DNA of 17,232 nucleotides. It comes from Porphyromonadaceae bacterium (GTDB lineage: Bacteria; Bacteroidota; Bacteroidia; Bacteroidales; CAMTPD01). The notes below the pieces were generated by a model that searched no databases, had not been told where the DNA came from, and saw only the letters and a program-made list of their open reading frames with translations. The position numbers and the translations under genes are program-made. The stretch's first letter is position 1. Each line of letters starts with the position of its first letter. Shown piece by piece: positions 1 to 7,071 of the stretch. The stretch covers positions 12,483 to 29,714 of the forward strand of contig DLYT01000157.1 in NCBI GenBank assembly GCA_003447595.1, given 5' to 3'.

Positions 1-1233
1 GATTTCTTCTTTCTTTGGAAGAGAAGTAAATGTAACGTCGTCTACGATACCGATAGTGAAGTGATTTTTAGGCTCTGGCAATCCAAGGTTTTCGTATACT
101 GAAAGGATTTGAGCAGGAGTTGTGTCTTTTGAAGACAAACCATAACGACCACCTACGATAACAGGAGCATTTTCTTGTCCGTAGAAACAGTCTTTTACGT
201 CTAGGTAAAGAGGTTCGCCTGTAGCTCCCGGTTCTTTTGTTCTGTCAAGAACAGCAATGCGTTTTGCTGTTGCAGGAACTGCACCTAGGAAGTGTTTTGC
301 AGAGAATGGACGGTACAAGTGTACTGCTACCAAACCTACTTTTTCACCTTCTTCTACAAGGTGATCGATTGCTTCACGGATAGCCTCAGTTACAGAACCC
401 ATCGCGATAATAACGCGCTCTGCATCTGGTGCACCGTAATAATCGAACAAGCCGTATTTACGACCAGTTACTGTAGAAAGTTTTTCCATGTACTCTTCAA
501 CGATTGCTGGAACCGCATCGTAGAATGGGTTACATGCTTCGCGAGCTTGGAAATAGATATCTGGGTTTTGAGCTGTACCGCGAGCAACCGGATTTTCTGG
601 ATTAAGTGCTCTTTTGCGGAACTCAGTCAAAGCATCTTGATCGATAAATTGAGCTAGATCTTCGTTGTCTAGAGCTTCAATCTTTTGAATTTCGTGTGAT
701 GTACGGAATCCGTCGAAGAAGTGCATAAATGGAATACGAGACTTGATTGTTGCCAAGTGAGCAACACCAGCTAAGTCCATTACTTCTTGAACTGAACCTG
801 TAGCCAACATAGCAAAACCTGTTTGACGTGCTGCCATAACATCTTGGTGGTCACCGAAGATTGATAGTGCATGCGATGCCAATGCACGTGCAGACACGTG
901 GAATACAGATGGTAACAATTCACCCGCAATCTTGTACATGTTAGGGATCATCAACAACAAACCTTGAGATGCTGTGAAGGTTGTTGATAATGCTCCGGCC
1001 TGTAAAGATCCGTGAAGTGCACCTGCTGCACCTGCTTCTGATTGCATTTCTTCTACGCGAACTGTTTCGCCGAAAATATTTTTTCTGCCTACTGCAGCCC
1101 ATTCATCAACATACTCAGCCATTGTTGATGATGGTGTGATTGGATAGATAGCTGCTACTTCGCTAAACATGTAAGCGATGTGTGCTGCAGCTTGGTTACC
1201 ATCACAAGTCAAAAACTTTTTTTGTTTTGTCAT
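1..1233 (-). CDS. nifJ: Pyruvate:ferredoxin (flavodoxin) oxidoreductase, N-terminal part
   Basis: Partial gene: 411 codons from ATG (1233-1231) to the left window edge with no stop. PFOR splits pyruvate with coenzyme A into acetyl-CoA and CO2 and passes electrons to ferredoxin or flavodoxin; in anaerobic Bacteroidales it is a cytoplasmic key enzyme of fermentation. The visible part covers the first two domains: YPITPSS (residues 30-36), VRVEEMQSEAGA (58-69, with the catalytic Glu region), a GSLQAG-TTFTASQGLLLMIPNMYK stretch and HVSARALA. Single-chain family members are about 1,170-1,200 residues, so the ferredoxin-like and thiamine-diphosphate domains lie beyond the left edge. The start lies 31 bases after the stop of the upstream ATPase gene on the same strand. 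I see no clear TAnnTTTG element just before it, so its promoter may lie in that gene's 3' end or it may be cotranscribed. Identification is firm; the promoter is unresolved. Confidence 0.95.
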   Translation of the reverse strand, partial: MTKQKKFLTCDGNQAAAHIAYMFSEVAAIYPITPSSTMAEYVDEWAAVGRKNIFGETVRVEEMQSEAGAAGALHGSLQAGALSTTFTASQGLLLMIPNMYKIAGELLPSVFHVSARALASHALSIFGDHQDVMAARQTGFAMLATGSVQEVMDLAGVAHLATIKSRIPFMHFFDGFRTSHEIQKIEALDNEDLAQFIDQDALTEFRKRALNPENPVARGTAQNPDIYFQAREACNPFYDAVPAIVEEYMEKLSTVTGRKYGLFDYYGAPDAERVIIAMGSVTEAIREAIDHLVEEGEKVGLVAVHLYRPFSAKHFLGAVPATAKRIAVLDRTKEPGATGEPLYLDVKDCFYGQENAPVIVGGRYGLSSKDTTPAQILSVYENLGLPEPKNHFTIGIVDDVTFTSLPKKEEI

Positions 1234-1264
1234 AGTCCAATTATATTAGGGATACAATATATAC

Positions 1265-2452
1265 TTAATACAAGAAACCAAAAATCCATAAAGGCATTAC
1301 ATTCCCAGATCCTTTCTCAATCTTATCTACAGCGTAAATTAAATCGGGATTGTTACGTCCGCGCATCGAGTCGACGATTTTAAATGATTGAGCCTGGTTT
1401 ACCAAGAAGTGAACTTGCTTGTTCGATACAGAATTTAGTTTGTTGTCTGTTATTACCTGATTATAAAAGAATGTTTCACGAAGTGCCTGCTCGTCTACTT
1501 TTGTAGGACGCACAGGGAACATTAAATTGGTATTGTTCATATATACCTTGGCCGGTTTCTTCGGATATTCTTCATCTACCGGATAAAGCATATTGATGAG
1601 CCGTGCGTCTGTTAAGTACTTTAAGTAGTTCATAACTGTGGCACGCGATGTCTCAATCTCGGTGCTCAACTGACTTACATTGGGTGTACAAGGTGAACCA
1701 ATGGCCATCAAATAAAGCAGCTTTCTGATCTTTGGCAAATAGCGTTGTTCTATTTGCTTGATCGATAACACATCCACCTCGAGAATCATATTCATCGTTT
1801 TCAGTAGGTTCTCTGAAAAGTTTCTTTTTTCAAGATAGAAAGGGTAGAACCCGTGGTGAATATAGTCTTGAATATGAATTTGTGGTTTTATTGTCTCACA
1901 TATCACTTCTGCTATCTGTTCATGATTCTCCAAGATTTCTTGCAATGTGTATGGCGCAAAGTTGGTCTTACACGTAATATTTAAATACTCTCTGAATGAG
2001 AAACCACGCAGATTATAAGAAACAACTTTACCTGACAAGTCAGGGTTTTCTTCTTTTAACCGCATCACAGACGAGCCGGTAAATACAATCTTTAGACTTG
2101 GATAATTGTCGAAACAATAACGAAGCTCTTTTGACCACTCAGGATACTTAAATACCTGATCTATCAAAAGGACTTTGCCTCCTTTTGCGATAAATTCTTC
2201 CGCAAAATCAATAATTGTACGTTCTGTAAAATAGAGGTGATTTAAATTAATATATAGACACTCTCTATTGTTTTTACCAAAATACTCTTTTGCGTACTGC
2301 AAAAGGAATGTTGTTTTGCCTACTCCTCTAGAACCCTTGATTCCAATAAGACGATCGTCCCAATTGATTTCATCCATCAATCGGCGACGTACAGGTGAAA
2401 CCAAATGCTCTACTAGGTAGTTATGTGTTCTATAAAATGCCTCCACTTTCAA
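1265..2452 (-). CDS. AAA-type ATPase with winged helix and DUF4143-like C-terminus (accessory, function unknown)
   Basis: 395 residues. The P-loop is G40-S-R-G-V-G-K-T-T48. The Walker B region reads KVLLIDQVFKYPEW (93-106) and a sensor-like TGSS lies at 125-128, the pattern of the AAA_14/DUF4143 ATPases common in Bacteroidetes. A helix-turn-helix-like segment (LSTEIETSRATVMNYLKYL) follows in the second half. The end PLWIFGFLY resembles the tail of Bacteroides relatives as I remember them. Oddities: residue 99 is Gln (CAG) where Glu is expected after the Walker B Asp98; the C-terminal GxxVDF-like site reads VHF (His348); and the frame has no ATG near its start. TTG at 2452 or GTG at 2446 must be used, or Met26, which would remove part of the N-terminal region usually present before the P-loop. 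Role is unknown in this family; it may be an accessory or decaying gene. Confidence 0.8.
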   Translation of the reverse strand: MKVEAFYRTHNYLVEHLVSPVRRRLMDEINWDDRLIGIKGSRGVGKTTFLLQYAKEYFGKNNRECLYINLNHLYFTERTIIDFAEEFIAKGGKVLLIDQVFKYPEWSKELRYCFDNYPSLKIVFTGSSVMRLKEENPDLSGKVVSYNLRGFSFREYLNITCKTNFAPYTLQEILENHEQIAEVICETIKPQIHIQDYIHHGFYPFYLEKRNFSENLLKTMNMILEVDVLSIKQIEQRYLPKIRKLLYLMAIGSPCTPNVSQLSTEIETSRATVMNYLKYLTDARLINMLYPVDEEYPKKPAKVYMNNTNLMFPVRPTKVDEQALRETFFYNQVITDNKLNSVSNKQVHFLVNQAQSFKIVDSMRGRNNPDLIYAVDKIEKGSGNVMPLWIFGFLY

Positions 2453-2467
2453 TTCATTCTAGCCCTG

Positions 2468-2498
2468 CAAATGTAACAAGTATTTTATTATTTGCAAA
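2468..2498 (-). promoter_or_regulatory. Bacteroidetes-type promoter of the AAA ATPase gene
   Basis: Read on the minus strand, TTTG (2498-2495), a 19-base spacer, then TACATTTG (2475-2468), a perfect match to the -33 TTTG / -7 TAnnTTTG consensus known from Bacteroides. Transcription should start near 2463-2459, only a few bases before an ATG (2457) and about ten bases before the TTG that opens the ATPase frame, so the mRNA would be nearly leaderless. Confidence 0.75.
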
Positions 2499-2535
2499 CC
2501 AGAGATAGCAAAACTGCATATATTTAAGATTGCGG

Positions 2536-2582
2536 AGAAAAAAAAGCGGATTGACGTGTTAATAAATTAACACATCAATCCG
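2536..2582 (-). terminator. Intrinsic terminator of ilvE
   Basis: Inverted repeat with 17-base arms (2547-2563 and 2566-2582) that pair throughout except one G-T wobble, followed on the minus strand by a run of nine T-encoding bases. It lies 11 bases after the ilvE stop codon. The T run is on the minus side only, so it mainly ends ilvE transcription and isolates the ATPase gene downstream. Confidence 0.9.
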
Positions 2583-2593
2583 TCTATATTTTA

Positions 2594-3613
2594 TTATTCG
2601 ATAACTCTTACCCAACCAAATTGATCTGGCTCATCACCGTACTGAATAGCACGAAGCTTATTGTATAATGTTGTACAAATAGGACCGGGTTCTCCATCCT
2701 TCGAAAATACGTATGATTTGTTCATATCTACATCGTCAATACGCTGAATAGGACTGATAACTGCAGCTGTACCGCAAGCACCCGCTTCTACGAATGTAGC
2801 TAACTCATCTTCGTGTATCGGACGACGTTCTACTTTCATACCAATCGACTCGGCCAATTGCATCAAACTCTTATTCGTAATCGAAGGTAGAATCGATGAA
2901 GAAAGTGGTGTTACATATGTATTATCCTTAATTCCGAAAAAGTTTGCCGGACCACACTCGTCAATATATTCTTTCTCTTTTGCGTCTAGGTAAAGCACGG
3001 CCGAATAACCCATTTCATGAGCTTTCTCTCCTGCCGACAAACTTGCCGCATAGTTTCCACCAACTTTATATGTTCCGGTACCAAGAGGCGCAGCCCTGTC
3101 ATACCCTCTTAAAATTACCATTGGCGTTGGCTTAAAGCCTGCTTTGAAATATGGACCTACCGGCGTTACAAAGATCATAAACAGATATTCGTTTGCAGGT
3201 TTCACACCAACTTGTGCACCTAATCCGATAAGGAGTGGACGTACATAAAGAGAAGCTCCACTTTCGTAAGGTGGCACAAAGCGCTCGTTTAGTTTAACAA
3301 CCTTCTCTACTGCTTCGATAAACAGATCCTCTGGAAGTTCGGCCATCATGATACCTTTACATGATTGACGTAATCGCTTAGCATTCTCATCAATTCTGAA
3401 AACACGCATTTTACCGTCTTTTCCTTTGAACACTTTAAGACCTTCAAATGCTTCTTGTCCATAATGCAAACAAGTAGAAGCCATATGTATATCAATAGAC
3501 TCAGAAGAGCTTACTTCTAGTTCGCCCCATTTACCATTGCGGTAATAGCATCTTACATTGTAGTCGGTCTTCATGTAACCAAAAGACAAATCCGACCAAT
3601 TTATATTTTCCAT
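2594..3613 (-). CDS. ilvE: Branched-chain amino acid aminotransferase
   Basis: 339 residues, starting ATG and full length for the class IV PLP-dependent aminotransferases. It moves the amino group between glutamate and the 2-oxo acids of leucine, isoleucine and valine, the last step of their synthesis and the first of their breakdown, in the cytoplasm. Visible landmarks: HYGQEAFEGLK (50-60), YVRPLLIGLG (123-132), the PLP-lysine context GTGTYKVGGNYAASL with Lys183, and DECGPANFFG (218-227), typical of the BCAT branch. It is transcribed alone, divergently from metF with 83 bases between the start codons, and ends at a strong terminator. A TAnnTTTG-type -7 element sits about 27 bases before the start. 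D-amino-acid aminotransferase or ADC lyase is unlikely given length and motifs. Confidence 0.96.
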   Translation of the reverse strand: MENINWSDLSFGYMKTDYNVRCYYRNGKWGELEVSSSESIDIHMASTCLHYGQEAFEGLKVFKGKDGKMRVFRIDENAKRLRQSCKGIMMAELPEDLFIEAVEKVVKLNERFVPPYESGASLYVRPLLIGLGAQVGVKPANEYLFMIFVTPVGPYFKAGFKPTPMVILRGYDRAAPLGTGTYKVGGNYAASLSAGEKAHEMGYSAVLYLDAKEKEYIDECGPANFFGIKDNTYVTPLSSSILPSITNKSLMQLAESIGMKVERRPIHEDELATFVEAGACGTAAVISPIQRIDDVDMNKSYVFSKDGEPGPICTTLYNKLRAIQYGDEPDQFGWVRVIE

Positions 3614-3639
3614 GAGCTTTTATAAATTTTGATTGCGAG

Positions 3640-3647
3640 CAAATTTA
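3640..3647 (-). promoter_or_regulatory. Putative ilvE promoter -7 element
   Basis: Minus-strand TAAATTTG, a full TAnnTTTG match. No good TTTG lies 19-22 bases upstream, so the -33 part is weak. Expected transcription start is near 3635-3632, about 20 bases before the ilvE ATG. The missing -33 would fall on the -7 element of metF. Confidence 0.5.
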
Positions 3648-3669
3648 GAATAAATCGGAGTTTATTTGT

Positions 3670-3677
3670 TACATTTG
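3670..3677 (+). promoter_or_regulatory. Putative metF promoter -7 element
   Basis: TACATTTG, a full TAnnTTTG match, 19 bases before the metF ATG. The best -33 candidate is TTTA at 3644-3647 with a 22-base spacer, which is poor and overlaps the ilvE -7 element on the other strand. Confidence 0.55.
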
Positions 3678-3696
3678 CACTAAAAATAATGAAAAT

Positions 3697-4650
3697 ATGA
3701 AAGTAATCGATCTTATACAACAGAGTACCAAAACAGCTTTTTCGTTCGAACTGCTCCCGCCGCTTAAAGGAAATAGCATTGATAAAGTGTATAGTGTTAT
3801 TGATCGACTAAAGGAATTTGATCCGAAATATATTAATATCACTACCCATCACAGCGAGTATTTATATAAGGAACAACCAAACGGAAATATCCAAAAAGTA
3901 AACATTCGCAAGCGTCCGGGCACTGTTGCTATCGCTGCTGCTATTCAAAATAAATACGGTATTACTGCCGTTCCACATATCATTTGCAAAGGCTTCACAA
4001 AGGAAGAAACCGAGTATGCTTTGATCGACCTAAATTTCTTAGGTGTATATGATCTGCTGCTGCTTCGTGGCGATGCAAATAAACTTGAAGCTGGCCACAT
4101 TCAACCAGGACAGTCTCATGATCACGCAAGTGATTTGCAAATACAGGTGAATCAGTTTAACAAAGGCATTGCTCTTGACAACTCTACATTTGATCGACCT
4201 AATACGCCTTTTTCATATGGAGTAGCCGGTTATCCCGAAAAGCATGAAGAAGCACCAAACCTTGATTCGGACATTGCTTTCTTAAAGCAAAAAGTAGATC
4301 AAGGAGCCGACTACATCGTCACTCAAATGTTTTTCGACAATCAAAAGTATTTCGACTTTGTAGAACGCTGCCGAAAAGAAGGTATTACAGTACCAATTAT
4401 TCCGGGCATCAAACCTGTTACGGTTTGCAATCACCTGACTGTTCTTCCTAAGATCTTCAGATCAGATATTCCGGAAGACTTTGCTACAGAACTTCGCAAA
4501 TGCAACAACGATGCAGAAGCTAAGCAAGTAGGAATCGAATGGTGTACTCAACAATGCCGTGAACTTATTGAATACGGTGTTCCTAGCATCCACTTTTATT
4601 CATTGATGGCGACTGATAGTGTATATCAGGTAGCTAAAGAGATTTACTAA
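3697..4650 (+). CDS. metF: 5,10-methylenetetrahydrofolate reductase
   Basis: 317 residues, within the usual size of bacterial MetF. It reduces 5,10-methylene-THF to 5-methyl-THF with FAD, giving the methyl group for methionine synthesis; cytoplasmic. The N-terminus carries FSFELLPP with Glu18, matching the catalytic Glu28 of the E. coli enzyme. LLLRGDANK (Arg124, Asp126) matches the LRGD flavin/folate-binding segment, and GADYIVTQMFFDN plus VPIIPGIKPV are classic MetF motifs in the second half of the TIM barrel. It starts a plus-strand unit with the delta' gene only five bases after its stop codon, so the two are very likely cotranscribed. A -7 promoter element lies shortly upstream. Nothing is missing. 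Confidence 0.97.
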   Translation: MKVIDLIQQSTKTAFSFELLPPLKGNSIDKVYSVIDRLKEFDPKYINITTHHSEYLYKEQPNGNIQKVNIRKRPGTVAIAAAIQNKYGITAVPHIICKGFTKEETEYALIDLNFLGVYDLLLLRGDANKLEAGHIQPGQSHDHASDLQIQVNQFNKGIALDNSTFDRPNTPFSYGVAGYPEKHEEAPNLDSDIAFLKQKVDQGADYIVTQMFFDNQKYFDFVERCRKEGITVPIIPGIKPVTVCNHLTVLPKIFRSDIPEDFATELRKCNNDAEAKQVGIEWCTQQCRELIEYGVPSIHFYSLMATDSVYQVAKEIY

Positions 4651-4655
4651 AACCT

Positions 4656-5780
4656 ATGTATTTTAAAGATATTATTGGTCAGGAATCAGTCAAAAACAGA
4701 CTGATTCTCTCGGCCAATCAAGGAATTGTTCCTCACGCACAATTATTCTCTGAACCATCGGGCGCAGGTGCTTTTCCTTTGGCATTGGCCTATGCCCGTT
4801 ACCTTAACTGCAAGCATCGTTCCGCAACCGATTCATGCGGCACCTGTTCTTCGTGTAAAAAATTCGACCAACTTGTACATCCTGATATCCACTTTGTTTT
4901 CCCAATTATTCTTAGCAAAGAAAAGAAGAAAGAAATCTGCGACGATTATTTACCAGAATGGCGTCAGTTTGTTTCTGAGAATCCATACTTTGATATTGAC
5001 AAATGGGTTAATTATATGGGAACCCATTCTACGCAGGCTTTGATACCTGTTAAGGAAGCATCGGAAATTATTTCCAAACTGAGCCTAAAACCACTTGAAG
5101 CGGCTTACCGCTGCGTCTTGATTTGGATGCCGGAAAAGATGAATGAGGAAAGCTCTAATCGTTTACTTAAGTTGATTGAAGAACCTCCTATTAATACAAT
5201 CTTCCTGCTCATTACAGAAAATCCGGATCAGATTATTTCAACAATTATTTCTCGAACGCAACGAATTTCAATCAGAGGAATTGAAAAGGATGCAATCGCA
5301 GAAGCAATGGAAAGCAAATATGCATTGTCGGCTCAAGATGCAATTCAGGTAGCATCAATGTCACAAGGAAGCATGATCAAAGCAATGGAGATGATCAGTT
5401 TGAATGAAGAAAAAGCTTTTTATCTCGATTTATTTATATCCATGATGCGTAACTCTTGGACTAAAAATGTAAAAGGGATGAAAGAAGCCGCTGAAACATT
5501 TGCATCCTTAGGTAAGGAAAAGCAGAAAAACTTTTTTGCTTACGCTCAGCACATGATCCGCGAAAACTTCATTTATAATCTTGGCAATCCATCACTTATT
5601 GCTCTGAATCAAAACGAATCTACGTTCTCCACAAAGTTTGCACCCTATGTAAACGAACGCAACGTCGAAGACCTCGTTTCGGAGTTAGAGCTTGCCGAAC
5701 GTCATGTTACACAAAACGTTAATCCTCGTTTTGTGTTTTTCGATATCTCCTTAAAGATTACAGTCCTTCTCAAACGATAA
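4656..5780 (+). CDS. holB: DNA polymerase III delta' subunit (clamp-loader ATPase-like)
   Basis: 374 residues. Delta' is the rigid part of the clamp-loader complex that places the sliding clamp on DNA. The N-terminus (FKDIIGQESVKNRLILSA) and the zinc module Cys52, Cys61, Cys64, Cys67 match the DnaX/HolB family. NEESSNRLLKLIEEPP is the classic Walker-B-following helix of this family. The P-loop position reads EPSGAGAFPLA with no GKT/S, so it should not bind ATP, as is usual for delta' but not for gamma/tau. The SRC motif is SRT (Ser199-Arg200-Thr201), keeping the arginine finger. The C-terminal part (after about residue 215) is the helical collar domain. It sits directly after metF and before a hairpin, a Bacteroidetes arrangement without functional link to folate. 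Tau/gamma (dnaX) is excluded by the lost P-loop and short length. Confidence 0.88.
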   Translation: MYFKDIIGQESVKNRLILSANQGIVPHAQLFSEPSGAGAFPLALAYARYLNCKHRSATDSCGTCSSCKKFDQLVHPDIHFVFPIILSKEKKKEICDDYLPEWRQFVSENPYFDIDKWVNYMGTHSTQALIPVKEASEIISKLSLKPLEAAYRCVLIWMPEKMNEESSNRLLKLIEEPPINTIFLLITENPDQIISTIISRTQRISIRGIEKDAIAEAMESKYALSAQDAIQVASMSQGSMIKAMEMISLNEEKAFYLDLFISMMRNSWTKNVKGMKEAAETFASLGKEKQKNFFAYAQHMIRENFIYNLGNPSLIALNQNESTFSTKFAPYVNERNVEDLVSELELAERHVTQNVNPRFVFFDISLKITVLLKR

Positions 5781-5784
5781 ATCG

Positions 5785-5811
5785 ATGCCCGAGAGATAAA
5801 CTTTCGGGCAT
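5785..5811 (+). terminator. Hairpin after holB, possible terminator
   Basis: An 11-base-pair stem with one G-T pair (5785-5795 with 5801-5811) and a five-base loop, starting five bases after the holB stop. The following sequence (TGCTTTCAC) has only a short T tract, so termination may be partial. It separates metF-holB from ricT-gldH. Confidence 0.55.
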
Positions 5812-5814
5812 TGC

Positions 5815-5847
5815 TTTCACTACATTCACCAAAAAGCCGTATCTTCG
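5815..5847 (+). promoter_or_regulatory. Possible ricT promoter
   Basis: TATCTTCG at 5840-5847 matches TAnnTTTG at all but one fixed position, with TTTC at 5815-5818 as a rough -33 element 21 bases upstream. The expected start of transcription is around 5853, some 20 bases before the ricT ATG. Its place just after the hairpin fits a separate ricT-gldH unit. Confidence 0.35.
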
Positions 5848-5874
5848 TTATTCTAAATTCTGAATAGATACTAT

Positions 5875-7071
5875 ATGGACTTTAAACTAAATAAATGCGG
5901 CCGCTGCATGAAATCGAAAGGATGCAGTAAGGTGCAGAATAATAAACTCAATACATACGACTGGCTTTGTGACATACCGGAAGCTAAAAATGCAACCGAC
6001 TATGTAGAAGTTCAGTTCAAGAATACCCGAAAAGGGTATTATTTGAACAGTAACAAAATTCCTTTAGAAAAAGGAGATATCGTTGCTGTTGAATCCTCTC
6101 CGGGTCACGACATCGGAACAGTTACTTTGACAGGTCGCCTTGTTTTACTTCAAATGAAGAAAAACAATGTACGCACAGAAGGTGTAGAAGTGAAGCGAGT
6201 ATATCGCAAAGCAAAACCTTCCGATATTGAGAAGTTCGAAGAAGCAAAAGCGAAAGAGCATGAAACGATGATCAAATCACGTAAGATTGCCGTAGACTTA
6301 GGCCTTCAAATGAAAATTGGAGACGTCGAATACCAAGGAGACGGAAACAAAGCTATTTTCTACTACATCGCAGATGAGCGCGTCGATTTCCGACAATTAA
6401 TCAAAGTATTGGCTGATGCTTTCAAAGTGCGTATCGAGATGAAACAAATCGGTGCACGCCAAGAAGCAGGTCGTATCGGCGGTATTGGTCCTTGCGGACG
6501 TGAGCTTTGCTGTTCGAGCTGGATGACAAGTTTTGTGTCTGTTGCAACGAGTGCAGCTAGATATCAAGACATCTCAATGAATCCGCAAAAGCTAGCCGGA
6601 CAATGTGCAAAACTCAAATGCTGTATCAACTTTGAAGTAGATACGTATGTTGAAGCTCAAAAGGGTCTTCCTTCTCGCGAACTAAACCTCGAAACCAAAG
6701 ACTGTACATATTATCACTTCAAAACTGAAGTTTTCAAGAAGCAGCTTACTTACTCTTCGGATCCTAACTTTGCTGCAAATCTGGTTACAATTTCAGCAAG
6801 TAGAGCTTTTGAAGTACTAAATATGAACAAGCGAGGTATGAAACCTCAAACGCTTGATGCCGATACCAAGCAACAACAGCCTAAGAAAGAAACGCAAGAC
6901 ATTCTTGAGGAAAGCATCAACAGGTTTGACAATAGTGGTAACGGAGCCAACAAAAAGAGACCTAACAAAAAGCGTAGAAAGCCTAAACCAAAAACAACAA
7001 ATGAGAAGGGCAACAACGAAAGGGGAGGCAATGAAAAAGGAAACTACGAAAAGCCTCAGAAGAAAGTTTAA
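5875..7071 (+). CDS. ricT: PSP1-domain protein, RicT/YaaT family
   Basis: 398 residues. In Bacillus subtilis, RicT (YaaT) is part of the RicA-RicF-RicT complex that carries Fe-S clusters and helps RNase Y mature certain mRNAs; the role in Bacteroidetes, which lack that full set as far as I know, is open. The PSP1 core is clear: KMKIGDVEYQGDG, a YYIADERVDFR segment, the IGARQEAGRIGGIGPCG block and cysteine pairs at 207, 212/213, 244 and 249/250 (GPCGRELCC, GQCAKLKCC). An additional N-terminal cysteine group (Cys8, Cys11, Cys17, Cys32) could bind metal. After residue about 325 the protein becomes a Lys/Asn/Gln-rich, strongly basic tail rich in KKRPNKKRRK-type sequence, probably disordered. Its last 41 bases overlap gldH. 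Confidence 0.9.
   Translation: MDFKLNKCGRCMKSKGCSKVQNNKLNTYDWLCDIPEAKNATDYVEVQFKNTRKGYYLNSNKIPLEKGDIVAVESSPGHDIGTVTLTGRLVLLQMKKNNVRTEGVEVKRVYRKAKPSDIEKFEEAKAKEHETMIKSRKIAVDLGLQMKIGDVEYQGDGNKAIFYYIADERVDFRQLIKVLADAFKVRIEMKQIGARQEAGRIGGIGPCGRELCCSSWMTSFVSVATSAARYQDISMNPQKLAGQCAKLKCCINFEVDTYVEAQKGLPSRELNLETKDCTYYHFKTEVFKKQLTYSSDPNFAANLVTISASRAFEVLNMNKRGMKPQTLDADTKQQQPKKETQDILEESINRFDNSGNGANKKRPNKKRRKPKPKTTNEKGNNERGGNEKGNYEKPQKKV

Noticed and set aside
292..657. 121-residue open frame on the plus strand
   Set aside because: It is antisense to the firmly identified PFOR coding sequence, is rich in Cys/Phe/Tyr without a domain, and has no promoter.
1265..2452. The AAA ATPase as part of a defence system or toxin-antitoxin pair
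   Set aside because: No partner gene, nuclease, helicase or toxin lies next to it; the neighbours are PFOR and ilvE, both core metabolism.
4752..4787. Loss of the P-loop in delta' as a sign of a broken gene
   Set aside because: Delta' subunits normally lack a working P-loop; the zinc module and arginine finger are intact.
4726..5043. 105-residue open frame overlapping holB
   Set aside because: Shadow frame inside a well-supported gene with a zinc module and family motifs.
6854..7030. Longer start for gldH
   Set aside because: It is the other frame of ricT coding sequence and would bury the signal peptide and lipobox in the interior.
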